From assembly GCA_030045175.1 (NCBI GenBank), contig JASIBM010000045.1:1-15712 (forward strand): DNA of 15,712 nt. Direction: 5' to 3'. Below the pieces are notes generated by a model. The model was not told the origin of the DNA, searched no databases, and was given only the letters and a program-made list of their open reading frames with translations. Numbering within the stretch: the first letter of the stretch is position 1; the number at the start of each line of letters is the position of its first letter. The translations under genes were made by a program, and so were the position numbers. This DNA is from Streptosporangiaceae bacterium (GTDB taxonomy: Bacteria; Actinomycetota; Actinomycetes; Streptosporangiales; Streptosporangiaceae). Shown one piece after another: positions 1 to 6,584 of the stretch.

Positions 1-1647
1 ACCGTGGCCGAGGACGAGACCGTGGCCGTCGGCGCCGAACTAGCGATCATCGATGAGGACGGGGCCGGCGAGGCCAGCGTGGCTGACGTGGCAGAGTCGC
101 CGGCCACGGCTACCGTCAACGGGACGACCGCTGGCGGCGTCGTCCCGGACCGGATCGTCGCGGACGGGTTCGCCACCGGGCAGATGGCAACGCCAGCGAC
201 AACCTACGCCGAGCCGCCGCAGCCCACCCCCCCGCCACCGGCGCCCGCCGGGCCGCCCGCGTATGCCGAGCCACCCGCGTACGCCGAGCCACCCGCGTAC
301 GCCGAGCCGACGCCGTATCCAGAGCCGGTCCCCTACGCGGAGCCGGTCCAGTACACCGAGCCCGTGCCCTTGGAGACCGAGCCACGGGCATATGCCGAGC
401 CCGTGGCCGCGTACCCGGGCCCCGCGCAGTACCAGGCCCAGGCCCCGGCCGCGCCAGCCTACGCCGAGCCGGCCGCCGCGACGATCTCGGACGAGGTAGC
501 CGAGAGCCCTTACGTGACTCCCCTGGTCAGAAGGCTGGCGGCGGAGCACGGCATCGACCTGGCCACGATCGCCGGCACCGGGGTAGGCGGGCGGATCAGG
601 AAGCAGGACGTGCTCGATGCCGCTAGCAGAAGGCGTGCCGAGCAGGCCACGGCCGTCGCGCCAGCGGCGGTAGCGACACCGCCGGCCTACGTGACCCAAG
701 CCCCAGCCTCAGCCTCAGCCGCGGCGGCGTTCGCGCCACCCGCACCGCCGACGGCCTTCCGCCCACCAGCACCACCAGCACCACCAGCGCCGCTGGCACT
801 ACCAGTACCACCCGCGCCATTCACCCCGCCAGTCCCACCCGCACCCCCTGCGGATGCCCGGACCGAACCAGGCCCGGCCTTCGGCCAGCCTGGCTTCGCG
901 CCCGCTGCGGCGCCCGTCGCCAGCCTGCGCGGCACCACCGAGCGGCTGTCCCGCGCGCGGCAGGTCATCGCCCAGCGCATGGTCGAGTCACTCCAGACGT
1001 CGGCGCAGCTCACCACCGTGGTCGAGGCAGACGTGACGGCCATCGCCAGGCTCCGCGACCAGGCCAGGGCGGCCTTCGAGGCCAGGGAGGGCGTCAAGCT
1101 CTCGTTCCTGCCCTTCTTCGCGCTGGCCGCGGTGGAGGCGCTCAAGGTCCATCCCAAGCTCAACGCCGTCATCGACACCACGAGCGGGACCGTGACGTAC
1201 CACGACGCCGAGCACCTCGGCATCGCGGTGGACACCGACCGCGGGCTGATGGTGCCGGTGATCAGGAACGCCGGCGACCTGAACATCGGCGGGCTGGCTC
1301 GCAAGGTCGCTGACCTGGCACAGCGGACCAGGGCTGGCCAGGTGAGCCCGGACGACCTGACCGGCGGGACATTCACGCTCACGAACACCGGGAGCAGGGG
1401 CGCGCTGTTCGATACCCCGATCATCAACCAGCCGCAGGTCGCGATCCTTGGCACCGGCACAGTGAACCGTCGCGCCGTGGTCGTCGAGGACCCGGCGCTC
1501 GGCGAGGTGATCACCGTTCGCTCGGTCGTCTACCTGGCCCTGACCTATGACCACAGGCTGGTAGACGGCGCCGACGCCGCACGGTTCCTCGTCACCGTCA
1601 AGAACAGGCTCGAACAGGGGGCATTCGAGGCTGAACTCGGCCGGTGA
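1..1647 (+). CDS. sucB: E2 dihydrolipoyllysine acyltransferase of 2-oxoacid dehydrogenase complexes (5' partial)
   Basis: This is the core acyltransferase (E2) of the 2-oxoglutarate and/or pyruvate dehydrogenase complex, moving acyl groups from the lipoyl arm to CoA in the cytoplasm. The frame is open to the left edge, and its first residues (AEDETVAVGAEL) look like the end of a lipoyl domain, so the true start and lipoyl lysine lie outside the window. Numbering from base 4: a Pro/Ala linker with nine Y-x-E-P motifs (about 67-158), a peripheral subunit-binding domain (about 170-204, YVTPLVRRLA to GGRIRKQDVL), a second Pro/Ala linker (about 212-305), and the catalytic domain (308-547). The active-site motif DHRLVDG has its histidine at 517. 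The epimerase gene follows 12 bases after the stop. Neighbouring lipB and lipA support a lipoylated E2. In mycobacteria the syntenic gene (dlaT) serves both complexes; which applies here is not visible. Confidence 0.95.
   Translation, partial: TVAEDETVAVGAELAIIDEDGAGEASVADVAESPATATVNGTTAGGVVPDRIVADGFATGQMATPATTYAEPPQPTPPPPAPAGPPAYAEPPAYAEPPAYAEPTPYPEPVPYAEPVQYTEPVPLETEPRAYAEPVAAYPGPAQYQAQAPAAPAYAEPAAATISDEVAESPYVTPLVRRLAAEHGIDLATIAGTGVGGRIRKQDVLDAASRRRAEQATAVAPAAVATPPAYVTQAPASASAAAAFAPPAPPTAFRPPAPPAPPAPLALPVPPAPFTPPVPPAPPADARTEPGPAFGQPGFAPAAAPVASLRGTTERLSRARQVIAQRMVESLQTSAQLTTVVEADVTAIARLRDQARAAFEAREGVKLSFLPFFALAAVEALKVHPKLNAVIDTTSGTVTYHDAEHLGIAVDTDRGLMVPVIRNAGDLNIGGLARKVADLAQRTRAGQVSPDDLTGGTFTLTNTGSRGALFDTPIINQPQVAILGTGTVNRRAVVVEDPALGEVITVRSVVYLALTYDHRLVDGADAARFLVTVKNRLEQGAFEAELGR
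253..306 (+). repeat. 18-base tandem repeat, three copies, inside the E2 linker
   Basis: Three consecutive 18-base units (starting at 253, 271 and 289) of the type CCACCCGCGTACGCCGAG encode P-P-A-Y-A-E. The first copy differs by two silent changes. Degenerate Y-x-E-P units continue to about base 470. The repeat keeps the reading frame and lies in the flexible linker between lipoyl and subunit-binding domains. Confidence 0.9.
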
Positions 1648-1659
1648 AGTCTCGCCGCC

Positions 1660-2559
1660 GTGCGAGTCGCGATATCCGGGTCGACTGGGCTGATCGGCGG
1701 CAACCTCGCCACCGATCTCGCGTCCGACGGCGTCGAGGTCGTGCGCTTGGTGCGGCGGGTGCCCCGCCGCGCTGACGAGATCGGCTGGGACCCGCTCGCG
1801 GCGAACGGCCTCGACCCGGCAGCGTTGCGCGGCGTGGACGCCGTCGTGCACCTGTCTGGCGCGCCGATCGCGCGCGGGCGCTGGACCGCAGCGAGGAAGG
1901 CAGAGCTTCGGGCCAGCCGGATCGCCTCGACCAGCACGCTGGTCTCCGCGATGGTCGCTGCCGGCGCCGGGCCTCGCGTGCTCGCGTGCGGCTCGGCGAT
2001 CGGCTACTACGGCCAGGCCGGTGACCGGGCAGTGGACGAGTCCGCGCCGCAAGGCGCCGGGTTCCTCGCCGACCTCGTGCACGACTGGGAAGCCGCCGCC
2101 GGCCCAGCCAGCGCCGCCGGCCTCAGGGTCGTGAACCTGCGCTCCGGAATCGTCCTCGCGCCCGGCGGCGGGATGCTGGGACCCCTGCTGCTGCCGTTCA
2201 GGCTCGGCCTCGGGGCCAAGCTCGGCTCAGGGAGCCAGTACCTGTCCTGGATCAGCATCACCGACGAGGTGCGCGCGATCAGGTTCGTGCTCGATGACGA
2301 CCAGATCACCGGCCCGGTCAACCTGACGGCGCCTGAGCCGGTGACCAACGCCGAGTTCACCAGGGCGCTCGCCCGGGCGCTTGGCAGGCCGGCCGTGCTC
2401 GGCATCCCGGCGACCGCGTTGCGCCTGGCGCTCGGAGAGGTCGCGAGCGAGTTGCTCGGCAGCGCCAGGGTCCTGCCAGGCGCGCTCACGGCCGCGGGCT
2501 TCAGCTTCCGGCATCGGGCCATCGGCGACGCGCTGCGCGATCTGCTTGGCACGCCCTAA
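1660..2559 (+). CDS. TIGR01777 family epimerase/oxidoreductase (SDR39U1-like, Rv2216 type)
   Basis: This is a 299-residue protein of the atypical short-chain dehydrogenase family TIGR01777. The N-terminal Rossmann motif GSTGLIGGNL (G7, G10, G13) binds a dinucleotide. VVHLSGAPIARGRW and the motif SAIGYYG (about 110-116) are family signatures. The C-terminal 50 residues (LGIPATALRLALGE, RVLPGALTAAGFSF) match the DUF1731 tail. Length is normal. The GTG start at 1660 leaves 12 bases after the sucB stop, which suggests co-transcription with sucB. The stop overlaps the stop of the convergent membrane-protein gene by four bases. The substrate is unknown for the family. The gene order is the same in mycobacteria (Rv2216 between dlaT and lipB), suggesting a lasting but undefined link with the lipoyl pathway. 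Confidence 0.9.
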   Translation: MRVAISGSTGLIGGNLATDLASDGVEVVRLVRRVPRRADEIGWDPLAANGLDPAALRGVDAVVHLSGAPIARGRWTAARKAELRASRIASTSTLVSAMVAAGAGPRVLACGSAIGYYGQAGDRAVDESAPQGAGFLADLVHDWEAAAGPASAAGLRVVNLRSGIVLAPGGGMLGPLLLPFRLGLGAKLGSGSQYLSWISITDEVRAIRFVLDDDQITGPVNLTAPEPVTNAEFTRALARALGRPAVLGIPATALRLALGEVASELLGSARVLPGALTAAGFSFRHRAIGDALRDLLGTP

Positions 2560-3203
2560 GCGGCTACCTCGCTGTCGGCGGGCGCCACCTTGCTCCTGGC
2601 TCGGGCCAGCCGCAGGCGCCGCCACGCCGTGCCAGTGTCCGGCCCAAGCAGCGGGATGCGCCACAGCGGCGGCGTCGGACCCTCGATCCCCTCATACCGC
2701 ATGACCTGGCCGACCGTGATGCGCAGCAGCCGCCTGGCCATCAAGATGGCGAGCAAAGCCAGCGGCAGCTCCACGGCCAGCGCCGATGCCAGGCTTTCCC
2801 AGAATCCGGGCTTGTCCAGGTCCAGCACGACGTCGAACCAGGCGTCGCAGATCAGCAAGGTGGCGAGCACGACCAGCGCGATGATGAGCAGCTGCCTGCG
2901 GCGCCACGCCGCCCAGCCAACGGCGGCGAACGCGGCTAGCTCGCCGACGTCGAATCCCACCCAGGCGCCGCGCCAGCTACCGGTGCGGTAGAACTGCGGC
3001 AGCACGACCGCCAGGTACCCGATCCACGCCGCGAGCACCAGGCAGCTCACCGCGATGACCACGAGCAGGGCGTCCCACCTCCAGCTCGTGCCAGGCTTGG
3101 GCCCCGACTCGCGCTCGATCTCGACAAGCTCGCGCAGCAGTTCCTCCCGCTCCGCAGTGCTCAGGTCCCGCAGCGACTCCGGGTCATATGGTCCCATCAT
3201 CAC
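2556..3203 (-). CDS. Four-helix membrane protein of unknown function
   Basis: I do not recognise a named family. The 215-residue protein has a charged cytoplasmic-looking N-terminus (acidic/Glu-rich, about 8-34), then four predicted membrane segments at about 45-67, 82-100, 104-126 and 137-157. A basic C-terminal tail of about 55 residues follows. Between helices 1 and 2 lies an aromatic stretch (LPQFYRTGSWRGAWVGFD), and the helix 3 to 4 region has DAWFDVVLD. The start is one of three consecutive start codons (GTG 3203, ATG 3200, ATG 3197). A TAGCCT box five bases upstream of the GTG favours a leaderless transcript starting there. It converges on the epimerase gene with a four-base overlap of the stops and diverges from the lipoprotein gene. 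It is not part of the mycobacterial order. Confidence 0.8.
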   Translation of the reverse strand: MMMGPYDPESLRDLSTAEREELLRELVEIERESGPKPGTSWRWDALLVVIAVSCLVLAAWIGYLAVVLPQFYRTGSWRGAWVGFDVGELAAFAAVGWAAWRRRQLLIIALVVLATLLICDAWFDVVLDLDKPGFWESLASALAVELPLALLAILMARRLLRITVGQVMRYEGIEGPTPPLWRIPLLGPDTGTAWRRLRLARARSKVAPADSEVAA

Positions 3204-3214
3204 AATTTAGGCTA
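3204..3214 (-). promoter_or_regulatory. -10 box for the membrane-protein gene (leaderless type)
   Basis: Read on the minus strand, TAGCCT (3214-3209) is followed by five bases and then the GTG start. This fits an actinobacterial TANNNT -10 box with transcription starting at or next to the start codon. No convincing -35 box is visible. Confidence 0.5.
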
Positions 3215-3297
3215 ACTCGCCAGCCAGCGATACCACCGATCATGCTGCGGCCTTTTGATTCCGCCCGCGGACGGCGACCGGGGGGATCGGCCGTTGG

Positions 3298-3337
3298 GCA
3301 ATTTGCAAACCTTTCGCTCGTGGGGCATCGTGCCCAT
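3298..3337 (+). promoter_or_regulatory. Candidate promoter of the lipoprotein gene with AT-rich palindrome
   Basis: The divergent intergenic region (3204-3337) contains an AT-rich patch in GC-rich surroundings: overlapping palindromes GCAATTTGC (3298-3306) and TTTGCAAA (3302-3309). TTGCAA (3303-3308) could be a -35 box (4 of 6). CATCGT (3326-3331), 17 bases later and six bases before the ATG, could be a -10 box, though it lacks the usual first T. The palindrome could be an operator; nothing identifies its protein. Confidence 0.35.
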
Positions 3338-3814
3338 ATGCGCGAATCCGGTCGCCTCGCCGGCACCATCCTCGCCGCCGTTCTCTGCTGCGCCGCCGCC
3401 GGGTGCACCGGCACCGGGCAGCCGGCCCCGATCGGCAGCAGCACGCCGGCGGCCACCCAGAGCCCGCCGGCGGCGCCGGCGAACGTGATGGTCTGCGTCA
3501 CGCCCGCGGTCACCTGCGCCGGGGAGATGAGGGCCGAGCCGGCCAGCATCGTGCTTGCGGCCGACGGATCCACGTTCGTGCGCGACCTGACCTGGACCGG
3601 CTGGGGATCGGCCACCGCCCGGGGCACCGGCACGATGGAGCGCGATGACTGCACTCCCAGTTGCGCTCAGGGCGCCCTGCACGCTTACCAGGCGACCATC
3701 TCGCTGTCCGGCCTCACCGCCTACGGCAGCGGCGACCACGCCTACGCCACGATGGTGGTCACCGCTCCGAGCACAGCGGACGCGTCCTACGACTATCAGC
3801 ACCTGGTGCCGTAA
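3338..3814 (+). CDS. Small secreted lipoprotein, function unknown
   Basis: This is a 158-residue predicted lipoprotein. The ATG at 3338 is chosen because it begins a clean signal peptide: charged start MRESGR, a hydrophobic stretch, then a lipobox-like AAGC with Cys23 as the lipidation site. Position -3 is Ala rather than the usual Leu. A low-complexity Pro/Ala/Thr spacer (about 24-50) follows. The mature domain has two short-spaced cysteine pairs (CVTPAVTC and CTPSC), which could form disulfides, and the pattern LTWTGWGSATARGTGT. I recall similar W-G-x-x-x-A-x-G-x-G-T...C-x-P-x-C arrangements in many unnamed actinobacterial exported proteins. The frame is open further upstream to 3188, but that extension has no signal and would overlap the divergent promoter. 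Confidence 0.8.
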   Translation: MRESGRLAGTILAAVLCCAAAGCTGTGQPAPIGSSTPAATQSPPAAPANVMVCVTPAVTCAGEMRAEPASIVLAADGSTFVRDLTWTGWGSATARGTGTMERDDCTPSCAQGALHAYQATISLSGLTAYGSGDHAYATMVVTAPSTADASYDYQHLVP

Positions 3815-3866
3815 CAGGCGGAGCGGGCCGAGAATGGCGGCCGCCGGTGACGGCATGCTGCGATTC

Positions 3867-3900
3867 CCGGCGACGCCGGTCCGGGCATACCCTAAGAGCC
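3867..3900 (+). promoter_or_regulatory. Promoter region of lipB (leaderless type)
   Basis: TACCCT (3888-3893) lies seven bases before the GTG start of lipB and matches an actinobacterial -10 box placed for a leaderless mRNA. No Shine-Dalgarno sequence precedes the GTG. A perfect palindrome CCGGCG-A-CGCCGG (3867-3879) sits just upstream in the -35 region and could be an operator, though GC-rich palindromes arise easily here. Confidence 0.5.
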
Positions 3901-4602
3901 GTGGATCGTGAGCTCGTCTTCATCAGGGCCGGGTTCGGCGCGGGTGCGCTTGAGTACGAGGACGCCCTAGACCTTCAGCGAGAACTGCATGCCAGGCGAG
4001 TCAGCGGGCAGATCCCGGACACCTGCCTGCTGCTCGAGCACCAGGCCGTCTACACCGCCGGGCGGCGCACCAGCCCGCAGGACCGGCCGATCGCCGACCC
4101 TGGCGCTCCTGTCATCGAGGTGGACCGGGGTGGCAAGATCACCTGGCACGGGCCTGGGCAGCTCGTTGGCTACCCGATCGTCGCGCTTGACGAGCCGGTC
4201 GACGTGATCTCCTACGTCCGCGCCATCGAGGAAGCCCTGATCCGCGCGTGCGCAGACATGGGCCTGGCGACGATGCGGGTGGAGGGCCGAAGCGGGGTGT
4301 GGATTCCTGCGCCGGGCGGTTCGCCAGGGTCGCCTGACGGGCTCGGGCTGGACCGCAAGGTAGGAGCGATCGGCATCAGGGTGGCCCGCGGCGTCACGAT
4401 GCACGGGTTCGCGCTTAACTGCTCGAATGATTTGTCATGGTTCGATCGCATTGTCCCATGTGGCATTTCCGACGCGAGCGTCACCTCACTGTCGGCCGAG
4501 CTGGGTCGCCTGGTCACGGTCGCCGACATGATCGGCCCGGTGGAGTCGCACCTAGCCGGCACGCTGCACGCGACCAGGTTCCGCGAGGTAACTACCGTTT
4601 AG
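3901..4602 (+). CDS. lipB: Octanoyltransferase LipB
   Basis: LipB moves an octanoyl group from acyl-carrier protein to the lipoyl-domain lysine, the first step of endogenous lipoate synthesis in the cytoplasm. The 233-residue protein carries the family signature RGGKITWHGPGQLVGYPI (76-93), MRVEGRSGVWI (125-135) and KVGAIGIRVARGVTMHGFALN. The catalytic pair known from M. tuberculosis LipB (Lys142/Cys176) corresponds to Lys153 in RKVGAIG and Cys187 in PCGIS. A Gly/Pro-rich loop (about 136-151) between GVWI and the catalytic lysine looks a few residues longer than usual. The GTG at 3901 gives the normal N-terminus (DRELVFIRAGFG); the frame extends further upstream without family similarity. Its target E2 and partner lipA are both in the window, but here lipB and lipA are separated by the minus-strand Nudix-hisS pair. 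Confidence 0.96.
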   Translation: MDRELVFIRAGFGAGALEYEDALDLQRELHARRVSGQIPDTCLLLEHQAVYTAGRRTSPQDRPIADPGAPVIEVDRGGKITWHGPGQLVGYPIVALDEPVDVISYVRAIEEALIRACADMGLATMRVEGRSGVWIPAPGGSPGSPDGLGLDRKVGAIGIRVARGVTMHGFALNCSNDLSWFDRIVPCGISDASVTSLSAELGRLVTVADMIGPVESHLAGTLHATRFREVTTV

Positions 4603-4644
4603 CCCGGAAAGTCCGCTCAGCATTCGTTCGTTGCTTCTATGTGG

Positions 4645-4720
4645 GTCCATGATCGTGGTGGCTTTTCGTGGCATGGACCGGCAAAACTACCGTGATCATG
4701 GTGTGGACCAGCGATCATGA
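4645..4720. repeat. Hairpin element with three GATCATG/CATGATC copies (REP-like)
   Basis: CCATGATC (4647-4654) pairs with GATCATGG (4694-4701). Pairing continues inward through GTGGTGG/CTACCGT with G-U wobbles to TTTT (4663-4666) against AAAA (4683-4686), about 19 pairs in plus-strand RNA. A competing stem pairs GGTCCATG (4645-4652) with CATGGACC (4672-4679). A third partial copy, TGGACC...GATCATGA, lies at 4704-4720 and runs into the 3' end of the Nudix gene. The element fills the convergent lipB/Nudix gap. It has no T-tract, so it is not a classical intrinsic terminator, although it could act as one. Its make-up suggests a dispersed palindromic repeat. Confidence 0.65.
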
Positions 4721-5200
4721 AGGCCCGTGCGGCACGTAGGTCATGGTCCCGGCCTCGCGGGCTTGAACGGCACCGACCACCCGCGCCAGGCCGTGCGGCG
4801 GCAGGTAGCCGGCCAGCTCGCCAGGCGCGGCGAACGTGAAGCCATCGAGCTCGGCCTCCTGGACCACGATGCCGGTGCCATCGGCGAGCGACCCGCCATC
4901 GAAGACGAAGTGCATGATCGGCCTCGCCTCGGCGCCGAACGGCTGCGACCAGTCGGTCGCGAGCAGCCGGCCAACAGGTATCTCCAGGCCGAGCTCCTCG
5001 GCGAGCTCACGGCCGCAGCCGATGTGCGGTGGCTCGCCGAACTCGCAGATCCCGCCCGGCAGTGCCCAATGGTCGCGGTAGTTCGGCTTCACGAGCAGCA
5101 CCCGGCCGTCAGGGTCGGTGATGATCGCTCCCGCGGCGATCACGACGCCCGCCAGGCCCGAGTACCACACATCGGGGTCGATGAAGGTGGCCTCAGGCAT
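4715..5200 (-). CDS. Nudix hydrolase
   Basis: This is a 161-residue Nudix family hydrolase, which cleaves nucleoside diphosphates linked to another moiety using divalent metal. The Nudix box is complete: G50-x5-E56-x7-R64-E65-L-x-E68-E69-x-G71-L72 (GICEFGEPPHIGCGRELAEELGL). It is preceded by VLLVKPNYRDHWALPGG, typical of the fold. The substrate cannot be read from the sequence. The ATG at 5200 is preferred over an upstream in-frame start at 5236 because it lies within the end of hisS (overlap 5193-5200, ATGCCTGA), the usual mark of translational coupling. The C-terminus reaches into the hairpin element at 4645-4720. Its job may be connected with the tRNA synthetase it is coupled to, for example clearing a nucleotide by-product, but that is inference. 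Confidence 0.92.
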   Translation of the reverse strand: MPEATFIDPDVWYSGLAGVVIAAGAIITDPDGRVLLVKPNYRDHWALPGGICEFGEPPHIGCGRELAEELGLEIPVGRLLATDWSQPFGAEARPIMHFVFDGGSLADGTGIVVQEAELDGFTFAAPGELAGYLPPHGLARVVGAVQAREAGTMTYVPHGPS

Positions 5201-6527
5201 CGCAGGCCCCGGCCCTGGCCGCCAGGAACTCGGCAATCGCGTCGGCCGGCACCGACTCCTGCTCCGCGCTGTCCAGGTCGCGTACGGTCACCATGCCCGC
5301 GTCACGCTCGGCGGGGCCGTAGATCAGGCACCAGCGCGCGCCCTGGTCGGCCGCCCACCGCAGCTGCTTTCCTAGCTTGCCCGAGGAGCCCAGGTAAACG
5401 CTGGCCCGCAGGCCGGCCGCCCGCGCCGCGCCCGCCAGCGTGAACGACCGGGCGGCCAGGTCGTCAGCGAGCACGGGCACAGCGACGTCCAGCCGGCCGC
5501 GCCGCGCGGCCGCGTCATCCTCACCCACCATCATCAAGATCCGCTCCACGCCCAGCGAGCTGCCGGTGGCCGGCACGTCTGGCCCGCCCAGGTGGGCGAT
5601 GAGCCTGTCATAGCGTCCGCCGCCGCCCACCGAGCCCACGCCGCCAGCGGCGACAAGCTCCCAGATGGGGCCGGTGTAGTAGCTGAGGCCGCGCACCATG
5701 CGCGGCGTGAACGCGATCCGCCCGGCCGGGACCTGCGCGCTCACAAGCGCCAAGAGCTCGTCGACCTCATCCAGGCCGGCCGTGCCCGTCTCACTGCGCT
5801 TGAGCGCGGTCCTGATCCTGTCCTGGGCGTCCGCGGCGGTGATCGTGGCGACAAGCTCGCCGGCGCTTTCGGCCGCCAGCCCGCGCTCGGCCAGCTCGGC
5901 GATCACCTCTTCGGGGCGCAGCTTGTCCAGCTTGTCCAGCGAGGTCAGCACCCCAGGGCCAAGGTCGGCGGGCACGGCGAAGACCTCAAGCAGCCCGGAT
6001 AGCACCAGCCGCGAGTTCAGCAAGATCGAGAAGTCGGAGATGCCGAGGCCGCTCACGGCGTCGTGGTGCGCGCACAGCACCTCGGCGTCGGCCAGCGGCG
6101 ACCGGGTACCCAGGGTGTCCAGGTCGCACTGGGTGAATTCGCGGTACCTGCCCCTGCCCGGCCGGTCGGCCCGCCACACAGATCCGATCGCGTAGCGCTT
6201 GTAGGGCATCGGCAGCTTACTGGAATAAGCGGCGGCGACCCGTGCGAGCGGGACCGTGAGGTCGTAGCGCAGCGCCAGGTCGGCCTCGCCTGAGGCCTCG
6301 TGCTCGCCCCGGCGCAAGATCTTGAAGACCAGCTTGTCCGCCTCGTCGCCGTACTTGCCGAGCAGCACGTCGATCCGCTCGAACGCCGGGGTCTGCAGCG
6401 GCTCGAAGCCGTAACTGGCAAAGACCGTCCTGAGCACGCCGAAGGCCCACTCGCGCTTTTCGAACTCGGCCGCGAGAAAGTCACGCGTTCCCGATGGCGG
6501 GTCAAACTGGGTTGGCATGGCATCCAT
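5193..6527 (-). CDS. hisS: Histidyl-tRNA synthetase, divergent type
   Basis: This is a class II aminoacyl-tRNA synthetase that charges tRNA-His. In the 444-residue protein, PSGTRDF is near residue 11, ALRYDLTVPLARV (85-97) is typical, and motif 2 is the region YAIGSVWRADRPGRGRYREF (112-131). The histidine-binding segment VRGLSYYTGPIWE (278-290) holds Arg279, and motif 3 is GSSLGVERI (322-330). The anticodon-binding domain spans about 347-420. GKYGDEADKLVFKILRRG (57-74) and the non-Asp residue in RGLSYY point to the HisRS branch I associate with Bacteroidetes and eukaryotes, not the usual actinobacterial enzyme (RGLDYY, encoded near relA). A second, canonical hisS may exist elsewhere. The start is ATG 6527, with ATG 6518 as alternative. 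It is coupled to the Nudix gene and diverges from lipA. Confidence 0.93.
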   Translation of the reverse strand: MDAMPTQFDPPSGTRDFLAAEFEKREWAFGVLRTVFASYGFEPLQTPAFERIDVLLGKYGDEADKLVFKILRRGEHEASGEADLALRYDLTVPLARVAAAYSSKLPMPYKRYAIGSVWRADRPGRGRYREFTQCDLDTLGTRSPLADAEVLCAHHDAVSGLGISDFSILLNSRLVLSGLLEVFAVPADLGPGVLTSLDKLDKLRPEEVIAELAERGLAAESAGELVATITAADAQDRIRTALKRSETGTAGLDEVDELLALVSAQVPAGRIAFTPRMVRGLSYYTGPIWELVAAGGVGSVGGGGRYDRLIAHLGGPDVPATGSSLGVERILMMVGEDDAAARRGRLDVAVPVLADDLAARSFTLAGAARAAGLRASVYLGSSGKLGKQLRWAADQGARWCLIYGPAERDAGMVTVRDLDSAEQESVPADAIAEFLAARAGACDA

Positions 6528-6572
6528 GATCCCCGACGCCGCCGGCCGGCGTCATCTGGGTTATCGGGGACG

Positions 6573-6584
6573 TAGGCTAGCTGC
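6573..6584 (+). promoter_or_regulatory. -10 box for lipA (leaderless type)
   Basis: TAGGCT (6573-6578) is followed by six bases and the GTG start of lipA. The same TAGGCT-N6-GTG arrangement precedes both AbiV genes. There is no Shine-Dalgarno sequence. The 57-base gap to divergent hisS also holds a short inverted repeat, GACGCCG (6535-6541) with CGGCGTC (6547-6553). Confidence 0.55.

Noticed and set aside
253..306. 18-base direct repeats as a CRISPR-like array
   Set aside because: Units are directly adjacent without spacers and encode an in-frame protein repeat in the E2 linker.
988..2082. Minus-strand open frame of 364 codons opposite sucB and the epimerase
   Set aside because: It is antisense to two clear genes and has no recognisable domain.
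3298..3309. AT-rich palindrome as a site for a named regulator
   Set aside because: The palindrome is real but too short and generic to assign to any regulator, so it is only described as part of the promoter region.
3661..3900. Longer N-terminus for lipB
   Set aside because: The extension overlaps the lipoprotein gene and has no LipB similarity. GTG 3901 gives the family N-terminus and has a -10 box at the right distance.
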